Part shown: positions 27,801-34,439 of the stretch, piece by piece | Layout: every line of letters starts with the position of its first letter | Numbering within the stretch: the stretch's first letter is position 1 | From: Deltaproteobacteria bacterium | GTDB taxonomy: Bacteria; Myxococcota; Kuafuiibacteriia; Kuafuiibacteriales; Kuafuiibacteriaceae | Direction: 5' to 3' | NCBI GenBank assembly: GCA_011526105.1 | Contig: WYAZ01000006.1 | Coordinates: 1 to 45,181, forward strand | DNA: 45,181 nucleotides | Made by a program: the position numbers and the translations under genes | Notes under the pieces: generated by a model | What the model was told of the DNA's origin: nothing | The model's database searches: none | Seen by the model: the letters and a program-made list of their open reading frames with translations, nothing else

Positions 27801-28397
27801 AGCGACCATCGCCGGCGAGAGTCCCTGGCCTCGACCATCCTCCCGCGCCTGACGAATGCAGTCGCGCAAGGTGGGCCAATCCACGTGCTCCATGACGAGA
27901 AAGGCGGGGTCTACGCCAACGTCGTGGGCGAGGACTCGGACGAAGTGCGGCGCTTGCGCGAGCATCGCGGCGGCCGAGGCTTCGCGCTCGAAGAGCTCTC
28001 GCAGTTGTTGCCGCGCCTCCTCCGAGGAGGCCTGGGGCACGACCTTGACCGCGAGCGGCACGCGGGTGCTGTGCTCCTGCTGCTCGTCGTACGCGAGAAA
28101 GACGGCGCCCATGCCGCCACGTCCGATGGGTCGAACGAAGAGGTACCTCTGCCGAAAGACGTACGGAAGCGTTGGCCACCCGTGTGTCGGGCGCGGAATG
28201 CCACAGCTCGTGCACTTGGCCTCCGAAAAACCGCTTACCGCGCTCCAGCAGCGAACGCAGAGGAGTTGGATCTCGGGGGTGGCGAGGGCGAGCGGTCGGA
28301 TGCTGCGCGCAGGAAAAGTCGCGGGATCGAGGACGCCGAACTGAAGGGCGTCGAGGGGGGGCTTGTGATCGTCGTGGGCCAATCGGAACTCGCGCAT
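24819..28397 (-). CDS. Zinc-ribbon / Ser-Thr kinase / WD40 propeller fusion
   Basis: From the ATG at 28397 the protein has 1192 residues; TTG 28421 is an alternative start. Domains in order: a zinc ribbon with Cys47, Cys50, Cys62 and Cys65 (LLCVRCWSAV, KCTSCG); an apparently active Hanks kinase with glycine loop IGRGGMGAVF (91-100), Lys118, HRDLKPSN (219-226), DFG (243-245) and SPE (279-281); a coiled-coil segment (about 388-470); one membrane helix (about 504-526, LLASVVSALIAAVAFTVVL); and a WD40/YVTN-like propeller from about 575 to the end with repeated phrases such as AFSADGLRLISGRADGSLTI. The zinc ribbon and kinase would be cytoplasmic and the propeller outside. WD40-fused kinases are known in myxobacteria and planctomycetes. 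It lies 31 bases upstream of DAHP synthase, possibly in one transcript. Confidence 0.9.
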   Translation of the reverse strand: MREFRLAHDDHKPPLDALQFGVLDPATFPARSIRPLALATPEIQLLCVRCWSAVSGFSEAKCTSCGIPRPTHGWPTLPYVFRQRYLFVRPIGRGGMGAVFLAYDEQQEHSTRVPLAVKVVPQASSEEARQQLRELFEREASAAAMLAQAPHFVRVLAHDVGVDPAFLVMEHVDWPTLRDCIRQAREDGRGQGLSPAMVARIGIAVLRGVSVMHYHRVVHRDLKPSNIFFRRNENDDFDIKILDFGVWTREATEDGPHDSVVGLGHRLDQVPVGTYSYMSPEQMAGRPVTARSDLHTLGSVLWELVTGTVPYRMNNALQGRALSDRFERLKSLPVKPENMSDGFYGVLARALAFEPKERWDSAEEMKLALKVWLAEEVMRSKSAFTGCAGRIETLDAQVEHVKAQLSPARDLLHQVDQLSGLVYLLKSQAEDASPDAISGAVEEMEIRVDALAKELSVFSRDVMESSQRISREKTEDLGGSLDLPALRDPANQRVAAFVGPIAPRLVLLASVVSALIAAVAFTVVLARRRPVDPPPSQASKLAAVAPSVAPRSEQPPRTEPQGPIRISPAGHTRGPILVGFELNGVLSAGRDGSVLWLEPKTGGVERLHNLSSGVTSLAVSPNARLAALGLADGRLIMLETSSGRRLLERPTESGPLTLVRFSPNGRHVVFPGDGESLSVLRSDSLELRSLGASSSRRRGSSGAPSTTRDLGFSEDGRTLYVLGKRGTVRVFDLESGRSLRKPIELASPHADQLAVAGDGKRLVYTDGRGALHTHMLDGRAQVTEALRSGGERTTGFVVVGDTLYATRLSGGIEAIDLSKKLPPAVIAPEIGPAVSLAIDRARDRLVVAGRDRRVHVLSAKKRGLERTFAAGPRALSAVAAAPDGRGLALAEADTGLVRIVEPEALRSMRILDGPTSGLQALAYLSDGRLIGGDENGLLWLWPTKEDTASRLGPPEANGITALAADPKQARVFLARGRQDVEQIDVDTGRVLRRLDTGRASVTALAVSRDGALLGVASDDGHVTLYETEKGRRIHDVRASRHTLRAIEFAPDGRSFASTGDEGTVLIHRTDTGTLLRTHRDDGVRAFQLAFSADGLRLISGRADGSLTILEATGPMRLAHITAHAGPVVGLVAQADGKLASVGLDGLLRTHGAQGEPVFAGGGSARDWIGLSHSQRPVCEAPVCSMFSVTATD

Positions 28398-28795
28398 CTC
28401 GAGCCGAATCCACGGCACCAAGAACGCAGCGATGAGGATCCTCCCGAGGCGATGCGTGCGTCAAGGCAACGACACTCGAGAGCAGCGGCGCACGCGCCGA
28501 GATCAACCCACTCGCGCCTACTCGCCTCGCGCACCAACTCAGTCGCGAATGATCTCCACACCGGCGGATCGCCGCCGTGGACCGAGCGGCTCGCTCGATT
28601 CGAGAGCAAAGCCAGCATGCCGACAGGGGCGTCGACGTAAGCATTCGGCACCAGCAGGACGAAACCGACCACCAGAGCCCGGTCGCTCGGACCGGCCGTT
28701 TACGACCTCGTTTCGCCCGGGTACGCCGCGCCTGAACCAGTGAGCAGTGAGCGCTGCAGGTCTTTGTTGCTCGGCCTCTGTGATGATGACAGAGC
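28398..28795. other. 398-base intergenic region between divergent genes
   Basis: This holds the 5' regions of the kinase/WD40 gene (minus) and the RNase Z-like gene (plus). No strong sigma-70 promoter or palindrome was seen. A minus-strand open frame runs through part of it (from 28672) with a short hydrophobic start, but it continues antisense into the kinase gene and matches nothing I recognise. I do not call it a gene. Confidence 0.6.
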
Positions 28796-29722
28796 ATGAG
28801 CGCCTTGTCGGTCAGGGAACTCGTCGCGCTCGGCACATCGGCCGAGATCCCCACCGCCGAGCGGGCTCACCACGCGACCTTTCTTCGATGGGACCGCGAG
28901 GGACTGCTCTTGGATCCCGGAGAAGGTGCGCAGCGTCAGCTCATCTTCGCGGAGATCACCGCCACCTCGATCACGCGCGTCTTGATCAGTCACTTCCACG
29001 GCACGCACTGCCTGGGGCTCTCTGGCATATGCCAGCGCATCTCTTTGGACCGAGTCCCGCAGGAGGTCGACGTGTTCTTTCCGGCCTCCGGCGCCGCGCA
29101 GCTCGAGAACCTGATCAAGGCCTCGATCTATCACAACGTCGCCCGCGTTCGACCGTGCCCCATCGAAGGTCCCGGCGTCATCCACGAGGACGACACGCTC
29201 ACGATCCACGCGCTTCCGCTCGATCACACCGTCGAGACCTATGGCTTTCGGCTCGAGGAGCGCGAGGGCGTGACGATGCTCCCGGAGCGCTTGGCCGCCG
29301 CGGGCATCACCGGTCGCGCGATCGGCGAGCTCCAGAAGACGGGGCGAGTGATGGTGGAGGGCGTAGCGCACAAGGTCGAAGACTACAGCGTGCGCAAACC
29401 GGGTCAGGCGGTGGCCTTCATCATGGACACTCGGCCCTGCGAGGCGGCCACCGAGCTGGCTCGAGGTGCGGATCTCTTGGTCTGCGCATCGACCTTCGTC
29501 GAGGCCGATCGAGCCGAGGCGGAGCGGAGGAAACACCTGACCGCGCGAGAGGCCGGGGAACTCGCGCGGTCTGCCGGCGCGCAGAAGCTCGTCCTCACGC
29601 ACTTCGCGCCCCGGTATGCGGACCTCACGCCGTTTCTCGAGGAGTCGAGGGCGGTCTTTGAAGCGAGCTTCGTGGCCCACGACCTCGATCGTTTTGTCGT
29701 CGAGCGCCGCCGCAGCACCTAG
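28796..29722 (+). CDS. rnz: RNase Z-like metallo-beta-lactamase-fold protein with altered HxHxDH motif
   Basis: RNase Z cuts the 3' trailer from tRNA precursors. The 308-residue protein has the family layout: LGTSAEIPTAER, LLLDPGEGAQRQL, then ISHFHGTHCLGLSG, LPLDHTVETYGFRLEERE, AFIMDTRPC, KHLTAREAGELA and LTHFAPRY. These supply most zinc ligands (two His of H-x-H, the last His of the motif, His in LDH, Asp in MDT, His in THF). The canonical H-x-H-x-D-H is here HFHGTH, so the Asp that ligands Zn2 and acts in catalysis is replaced by Thr. Two base changes would be needed, so a single miscall cannot explain it. Either the family branch uses another residue, activity is altered, or the gene has a different nuclease role. 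The TAG stop is the edge of the inserted MITE. Confidence 0.8.
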   Translation: MSALSVRELVALGTSAEIPTAERAHHATFLRWDREGLLLDPGEGAQRQLIFAEITATSITRVLISHFHGTHCLGLSGICQRISLDRVPQEVDVFFPASGAAQLENLIKASIYHNVARVRPCPIEGPGVIHEDDTLTIHALPLDHTVETYGFRLEEREGVTMLPERLAAAGITGRAIGELQKTGRVMVEGVAHKVEDYSVRKPGQAVAFIMDTRPCEAATELARGADLLVCASTFVEADRAEAERRKHLTAREAGELARSAGAQKLVLTHFAPRYADLTPFLEESRAVFEASFVAHDLDRFVVERRRST

Positions 29723-29904
29723 TGTCCCGTCCGAGAAGTTCGATTACGTTCGCGCTTGTCCTTTTCGTCCCTGGCCGACGCGCGGCCTGCGGCCGCCCTT
29801 TCGGGCTCCTCGGTCATTGGGGGCGACCCAACTCCCTTCGTAGCGCGCCGACCAGCGACAAAAGATACTTCGCGGGAACATGATCGAACTTCTCGGACGG
29901 GACA
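29723..29904. mobile_element. MITE-like element, complete copy (182 bp, TIRs, CTAG duplication)
   Basis: The element runs from TGTCCCGTCCGAGAAG at 29723 to the matching inverted end at 29904. With flanking bases the ends are inverted repeats of about 27 bases, from CCTAG at 29718 to CTAGG at 29909. CTAG lies on both sides (29719-29722 and 29905-29908), as expected for a 4-base target duplication. No transposase is encoded inside. A second copy at 45037 matches over the 145 bases visible with four differences. It abuts the RNase Z-like gene so that the left CTAG includes the stop TAG. A short minus-strand open frame across the element (29744-29980) is not a believable gene. Confidence 0.85.
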
Positions 29905-29989
29905 CTAGGCGACGAAGATGAGCTCTAGACGTGCAAAGAACGAGGCACAGCGAGGACCAAACCAAGGCGATGTTCCGCATCCTCCTCTC

Positions 29990-31330
29990 TCAGCGTGGGC
30001 AGTCGCTCGCAGGGAAGGCGCGGTACAAGCTGTCGTTGCCCGTGAAGATGACGGGGCCGGGGAACAACACCATGTTCCATACTTCCTCTCGGCCAAAGAG
30101 TCCGCCTTGAGGGGCGCAGAAGCCGCTCTCGCGATCGAAGAACCGGACTGCACCACGGGATGTGCCGAGCAAGATGCCCCCATCCAGGGCGAGAAGTCCA
30201 CGAAACCGGTCGGCGCCTCGGTCCGCGATCGGGAGCAAGCCCAGCGGCTCGAGGCCGTCGCTCCCATCCGAGACGAGCAAGCCCTCCATCCGGTCTCCGA
30301 TCACGATACCAAACCCAGGGAGGTCGCCCACGACCGTGATCTCTCGTTCACCGAATTCGGCGGGGAGGCGCACATGCTCAGACTCGGTCCCTCGCGCGCG
30401 AATGAGTTCGTTGCTTCCCCCGACCGCGTAGACCCAGCCATCCGACGCATAGACCAAGCTCGGCTCCCCGCCGTAGTCTTCGAACTCGCCGCGCGACGAC
30501 CATGTAGCTCCGTCAAAGAGGTAGAGACCGTTCGCGCTCTCGCCGTCCGTCACCAGAGCGTAGATCTGCGGCGTGCGCTGGTCTGCTGGACCGGCGAGCC
30601 GCTTGATCCCCAGGCCCAGTGGGCTGCTCCGAGCGATCAGCGCTTCGCTGCAGGGGCGGTCGGTCTGCAGCTCGTCGAGCTGCAGACTCGAGAGCACGCC
30701 GGTCGAGTCCCCAATCCACAGCTCGTTGCGTCCGCCCGAGAGGACCGCCCTGGTTCTCGTCAGCTCCGTGCTGGGCACGCACAGGGGCTCAATCCGGCCG
30801 TCCAGGTTCAAGCGCGCGAGACTCCCGGAACGACCTCCGACCAGGAGGGCTGAGTCCTCCGTCCAGGGAAGCAACACAAAGTCGAACTGTCCGGCCGTGA
30901 AGTCGCCTGGGACCAACTCGCTGCGAAGCTGAACCGCGCATCCACCACAGCGCTGTGCCGCGTCGGGGACCAAAGCCTCGAGCAGCCACGCCGGACGCTC
31001 ATCCGTCTCTTGAAAAGGACTGCCGTCGCGACTGAAGTAGACGCGCTCCGGCTTCTGCAGCACGCACGGCCGACACAACGCCTCGGGGGCGAGCGGGCCC
31101 GGACTGAGTCCGAGCGACTCGAAAGAAGCGTCATAGCTGAGAAGAAGCAGCTCCAGGTCGCCGGTGACGGAGCTTCGCTCCACCTTCGGGGGGTCACCGA
31201 GCAACTTCAGGGACAGTGGAGACTGCCGCACCAACACCAGAGTTTCAGCGGACGGGCCTTCTGGGATGGCCAAGTAGACGCGCGAGTCTCCACAGCCAAG
31301 GAGCACGAGGAGGAGCAGCGCCAGGCGCAC
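29990..31330 (-). CDS. Lipoprotein, propeller-like (paralogue A)
   Basis: A 446-residue lipoprotein with a very short signal (MRLALLLLVLLGC, Cys13). The N-terminal 90 residues are a beta-rich domain ending in YDASFESLGLSPG. The same position in the two proteins at 34440 and 35771 reads FESQALQALGLPEG and YAEELAALGLEAG, so I take the three as diverged paralogues. A Cys-containing region follows (CRPCVLQKPERVYF, CGGCAVQL). The rest is repeated short strands with gaps of 40-50 residues (LLVGGRSGSLARLN, ELWIGDSTGVLSSL, WVYAVGGSNELIRA, ILLGTSRGAVRFF) that suggest a beta-propeller. It is probably an envelope protein. It lies 59 bases downstream of the GMC oxidoreductase gene on the same strand. No known function. 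Confidence 0.75.
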   Translation of the reverse strand: MRLALLLLVLLGCGDSRVYLAIPEGPSAETLVLVRQSPLSLKLLGDPPKVERSSVTGDLELLLLSYDASFESLGLSPGPLAPEALCRPCVLQKPERVYFSRDGSPFQETDERPAWLLEALVPDAAQRCGGCAVQLRSELVPGDFTAGQFDFVLLPWTEDSALLVGGRSGSLARLNLDGRIEPLCVPSTELTRTRAVLSGGRNELWIGDSTGVLSSLQLDELQTDRPCSEALIARSSPLGLGIKRLAGPADQRTPQIYALVTDGESANGLYLFDGATWSSRGEFEDYGGEPSLVYASDGWVYAVGGSNELIRARGTESEHVRLPAEFGEREITVVGDLPGFGIVIGDRMEGLLVSDGSDGLEPLGLLPIADRGADRFRGLLALDGGILLGTSRGAVRFFDRESGFCAPQGGLFGREEVWNMVLFPGPVIFTGNDSLYRAFPASDCPR

Positions 31331-31389
31331 TCAGGGAGCGTACTCTGAGCGGGCGCGGACCGAAACCGAGTGGTGGGCTGAAGTAGGGC

Positions 31390-32886
31390 TCACGCCTGCG
31401 CCCTGGCGACCTCGCGACCGCACAGCGTCGCGAGTGCGAGAATGGAGGTCTGCGGATTCACACCGGTGTTGCTCGGAAACACGCTGGAGTCGGCGACGTA
31501 GAGCCGATCGAGGTCGTGGTGTCGAAAGTCGGGTCGAACCACCGCGCTCTCGCGGACGGAGCCCATCCGCGCGGTCCCGAACATGTGCGTGATGACGCTC
31601 TGATACGCACGGGGACTGAGCCGACCGGTGCGCTCGATCGCCTGCATGGCCACTGGATGACGCACCTCCGCGGCAAATCCATGCACGCCTGGAAACACGC
31701 GCTCCGCCCCTGCGGCCAACATGAGCTGGCCGAGCACCGAAACCGCGCGGCGCATCTTGGACAGGTCCTCTTCGAGCAGGCTGTACTCCACCCGCGGCTT
31801 TCCGCGTAGGCCCACGCTGACCCGGCCTCGGGCTCTGGCGCGAATGGCCGCGCCAAAGAAGGCGTAGTGTGCGAGCTGAGCCATCGCCTCTTCGAGCCTC
31901 TGGCCGACACCGAGCAGGCGTGTGGAGGCGATGGCTCGGTCAAAACCGAGCGCCTCGATCTTGATCCCCTCGTGGACCAACCCGATGACCTCATGGCCCT
32001 GGGTGGCGCCCCTCCACACCTCCACTGGCGCCTCGAAGAACCCTGACACCGACACCCCCGGGTGGGCCTGAAAGCCAAAGCCGGTCGGCGGTCGAACGAG
32101 CCCGCTTCGGAGCAGAAGGACCGGGGTCTGCACCGCGCTCGCGGCGAGGATGACAACTTTCGCTCGAATTCGGAGTGGATGACCGCCCCTGGTGCGCGCG
32201 ATGATGCCGCGCGCGCGGCGACCGTCGTGCTCGACCGCGAGCACCGTGGTCTCAGGCAGGACCCTCGCGCCGAGCACCGACGCTGCTTCGAGGTAGCTTC
32301 GGTCCATGCTCAGCTTGCGTCCGGCCGGACAGCCTTCGATGCACTGGCCTCGGCCCTCACAGCCTCGCACGTTCCTCGAGATGGGACGGTGCTCGAGGCC
32401 GAGGTTCTGTGCCCCTTGCGCGAGTAGCTCGTTGTTTCGACCCGCGATCCCGGGCGGCGTCGGCCGGATGTTGAGTCGGGTTTCGACTTCATCGGTCACC
32501 GTCTCGACCAGGTCGAACGGCAAAGAGCCCTCGAGGCTTGGATCGTCTCGACACCACTCCTCGTGCACGTGTTTGGGCAGTCGCCAGGAGATCGCGCCGT
32601 TCATGACCGAGGTGCCACCCACCGCGCGGCCCTGCAGAAACGGGGTGGGCGCGGGTCCAGAGGTCAGGCTGCCGCCGAGATCTCGATACAGCTGCGACAG
32701 AGCGCGGAAGCCGTCCTGACCCAAGCGACTGGGTTCGAAGAGCGCCCCCTCCTCGATCACCAGCGGCGCCAAGCCGGCCTGAGCCACCGCGAACGCCGCT
32801 GCGGCGCCCGCGGGGCCGCTCCCCACGACGACGACCCCGGCTTCGAGTTCATGACCCTTCGATGGATCCAAAGTGACGATGTGCAT
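31390..32886 (-). CDS. GMC-family FAD oxidoreductase
   Basis: A 498-residue flavoprotein of the glucose-methanol-choline family, which oxidises alcohols, sugars or sterols. The ATG at 32886 has AGGAGA seven bases upstream. The FAD-binding Rossmann motif is VVVVGSGPAGAAAAFAVAQA (about 18-37). GRAVGGTSVMNGAISWRLP is the second GMC signature. A Cys cluster GCEGRGQCIEGCPAGRK follows, seen in bacterial GMC enzymes that pair with a small subunit and a cytochrome. HMFGTARMG and NTGVNPQTSILALA form the C-terminal GMC domain. There is no Sec or Tat signal. The gene overlaps the small protein upstream by 38 bases, in an operon headed by a GntR regulator. The substrate cannot be told from sequence. Confidence 0.88.
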   Translation of the reverse strand: MHIVTLDPSKGHELEAGVVVVGSGPAGAAAAFAVAQAGLAPLVIEEGALFEPSRLGQDGFRALSQLYRDLGGSLTSGPAPTPFLQGRAVGGTSVMNGAISWRLPKHVHEEWCRDDPSLEGSLPFDLVETVTDEVETRLNIRPTPPGIAGRNNELLAQGAQNLGLEHRPISRNVRGCEGRGQCIEGCPAGRKLSMDRSYLEAASVLGARVLPETTVLAVEHDGRRARGIIARTRGGHPLRIRAKVVILAASAVQTPVLLLRSGLVRPPTGFGFQAHPGVSVSGFFEAPVEVWRGATQGHEVIGLVHEGIKIEALGFDRAIASTRLLGVGQRLEEAMAQLAHYAFFGAAIRARARGRVSVGLRGKPRVEYSLLEEDLSKMRRAVSVLGQLMLAAGAERVFPGVHGFAAEVRHPVAMQAIERTGRLSPRAYQSVITHMFGTARMGSVRESAVVRPDFRHHDLDRLYVADSSVFPSNTGVNPQTSILALATLCGREVARAQA

Positions 32887-33190
32887 CGTCGGTCTCCTGC
32901 GAAGAACGAGCGAAGCAGGCGACCAGCTTCGCGGTGAAGACGAGTTGGCGAGGCAAGTAGAAGCGAGATCGCGACAGGGCATCGAGGTAGAGCTCCCGCC
33001 TTTGAACAGAAAGGAGGCCGACCCATGATCCGAGCAGCCACGCGTCGATGCGCAAGCCGATCCGAAGCAGAGGAGGTGAAGCCCGTTCGAGCTCCGCCCA
33101 GAACTCCGGACGCACATCGATGGGGCCGGGGAGGATCACGTCGATCAGGGTGCGAAGCCAGACCCGTTCAAACTGAAGCCAGCCGATCAT
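32849..33190 (-). CDS. Small protein, possible GMC-oxidoreductase partner subunit
   Basis: A 113-residue protein starting at ATG 33190, whose start overlaps the stop of the membrane-protein gene (ATGA). The sequence is helical, with LLRIGLRIDAWLLGSWVGLL and FYLPRQLVFTAKLVACFAR. Size, helix content and place next to a GMC flavoprotein recall the gluconate 2-dehydrogenase subunit-3 type, but I see no clear motif, so this is inference from context. Its 3' end overlaps the GMC start by 38 bases, so the two are translationally coupled. Confidence 0.65.
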   Translation of the reverse strand: MIGWLQFERVWLRTLIDVILPGPIDVRPEFWAELERASPPLLRIGLRIDAWLLGSWVGLLSVQRRELYLDALSRSRFYLPRQLVFTAKLVACFARSSQETDDAHRHFGSIEGS

Positions 33191-33675
33191 GCGCGCCCCA
33201 GAGGCCGAGGCACGAGGCGAGCGACCGGATCGCGCACCAAGGCTCGCTGCGCGCGACGAGCGAAGAACGCGAAGGCGAACGTGGTGGCGTAGTCGAGGAC
33301 CGCGGCCGCCAGAAACGCAGGCCACTCCGGATGCTCGAGGTAACCGGCGAGCCACAGGGTCGCGGCGAGTCCCTTCATGAAGCAGAGCGGGACGAGCACC
33401 GGAGCGAAGCGATCGAGGTCGAGCTGAAGGAGCATGCACATGAATGCCAAGGTGCCGACGTTGGCGGCGCCCAGATATCGCCAGAAATGGCTGCTCGCCT
33501 CGGGGACCGAGTAGTCAGCACCACCCAAGCTCAGGTTGAGCGCGCGGAACTGCTCCGCGGCGAGCTCGGGGGCAAAGACATAGCCAAGGGTCGGGATCGC
33601 GAAGTTTAGAGTGAGGAGCGTGAAGACGATCTGGAAGTCGCGATAGGCGGACACCGGCTGCCTGAAGAAACTCAT
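33187..33675 (-). CDS. Four-helix integral membrane protein of unknown function
   Basis: A 162-residue protein from the ATG at 33675, with AAGGAGCT upstream as ribosome-binding site. About four membrane helices are seen: FQIVFTLLTLNFAIPTLGYV, LGAANVGTLAFMCMLL, VLVPLCFMKGLAATLWLAGY and WPAFLAAAVLDYATTFAFAF. An outward loop after helix 1 contains SLGGADYSVPEASSHFWRYLG. The C-terminus is Arg-rich and probably cytoplasmic. It is joined by ATGA overlaps to the GntR gene before and the small protein after. It might be a membrane anchor or transporter of the oxidation module; no family is recognised. Confidence 0.75.
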   Translation of the reverse strand: MSFFRQPVSAYRDFQIVFTLLTLNFAIPTLGYVFAPELAAEQFRALNLSLGGADYSVPEASSHFWRYLGAANVGTLAFMCMLLQLDLDRFAPVLVPLCFMKGLAATLWLAGYLEHPEWPAFLAAAVLDYATTFAFAFFARRAQRALVRDPVARLVPRPLGRA

Positions 33676-34394
33676 CGCTTCAGCTCCTTCACGAATCGAT
33701 CGCAAGTGAGTGCATCAAACTCTCGGATGAGAGGCAGCACCTGTGTGCGGAGATCGTCGCTCGTGGCCGAGAGCTCGATCAAGGCTCGCCAGCCGGCGAC
33801 GTTTGCGGCCGGCTCGAAGTACATGGCGCGTGCGACCTCCGGCACCGCGTCCAGGAGCGCGGCGAGGCTGCTCCACAGCGCTGCAAAGGCCACCTGAGGG
33901 GCGAGATCGAGGAGGCAGTGGGCGATCTGTAGGTCCGCCTCCACGATGAGGTCGAGTCCGGCCTTCGCCTGTACTCGTGCATCGAGAGCTTCGATCGCGG
34001 CGTGCAGAGGCTTCGCCGACGCGGTCCGAAGTCGCGGACCGATTCGATCCAGGAGCTCGACCGCAAGGACGGCTCGGAGTTCGAGGAAGTCCGAGAGCAC
34101 ACGCCGCGCTTCCTTGGGGTTCGATCTCAGAGCGTCCAACCAATAAGGTAGGGCCGCGAGGTTTGCATGCCGCCGCGGATCGAGCACCTTCATGCCGCTG
34201 CCGTGTTTGATGTCGATGAGGCCCAGCTCCTCGAGCCGCGCGATGGCGCGCTGAGCGGTGGGTACGGTGACGCCATGCGCCTCGGCGAGCGCGCGGATGG
34301 GCGGCAGTGATGCGGCCGAATCGGCCGGGGCCTTCAAGATCTCACGGGTGACCGACCGAACGAGCTCGTCCACCGCGTTTTGCCTGCGACGCAT
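33672..34394 (-). CDS. GntR-family regulator, FadR/FCD-type
   Basis: A 240-residue repressor-type protein. The N-terminal winged helix (1-75) contains LPPIRALAEAHGVTVPTAQR and the wing LGLIDIKHGSGMKV. The rest is all-helical, with the FCD-like run LSDFLELRAVLAVELLDRI, and the segments IVEADLQIAHCLLDLA and VARAMYFEPAANVAGWRALI. FCD domains bind small acids through metal or charged residues. It is the first gene of the set 33672, 33187, 32849, 31390, linked by ATGA overlaps, so it probably controls these genes and itself through the palindrome just upstream. The effector is likely the GMC substrate or product, which is inference. Confidence 0.88.
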   Translation of the reverse strand: MRRRQNAVDELVRSVTREILKAPADSAASLPPIRALAEAHGVTVPTAQRAIARLEELGLIDIKHGSGMKVLDPRRHANLAALPYWLDALRSNPKEARRVLSDFLELRAVLAVELLDRIGPRLRTASAKPLHAAIEALDARVQAKAGLDLIVEADLQIAHCLLDLAPQVAFAALWSSLAALLDAVPEVARAMYFEPAANVAGWRALIELSATSDDLRTQVLPLIREFDALTCDRFVKELKR

Positions 34395-34428
34395 GCAAGT
34401 GTATAACTGTATAATACACTTGCGTCAA
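34395..34428 (-). promoter_or_regulatory. GntR operon promoter with overlapping 10+9+10 palindrome
   Basis: On the minus strand TTGACG (34428-34423), 17 bases, then TATACA (34405-34400) form a good sigma-70 promoter. Only five bases lie between the -10 and the ATG at 34394, so the mRNA should be leaderless. A perfect inverted repeat GCAAGTGTAT/ATACACTTGC (34395-34404 and 34414-34423, 9-base centre) covers the spacer and the -10. A repressor bound here would block transcription, which indicates auto-repression by the GntR protein. Confidence 0.8.
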
Positions 34429-34439
34429 GTCCTTTGAAA

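Noticed and set aside
28422-28672. Minus-strand frame with a hydrophobic start (MVGFVLLVPNAYVDAPVGML)
   Set aside because: It continues into the kinase gene in another frame, and no signal, family or ribosome-binding site supports it.
26203-28854. 883-codon minus-strand open frame overlapping the kinase/WD40 gene
   Set aside because: It is a second frame of the same strand as the kinase gene, Arg- and Ala-rich with no motif; the kinase frame carries full domain signatures. Such long shadows are common at high GC.
29744-29980. 78-codon minus-strand frame through the MITE
   Set aside because: It is a by-product of the element's sequence; its N-terminal part comes from flanking DNA.
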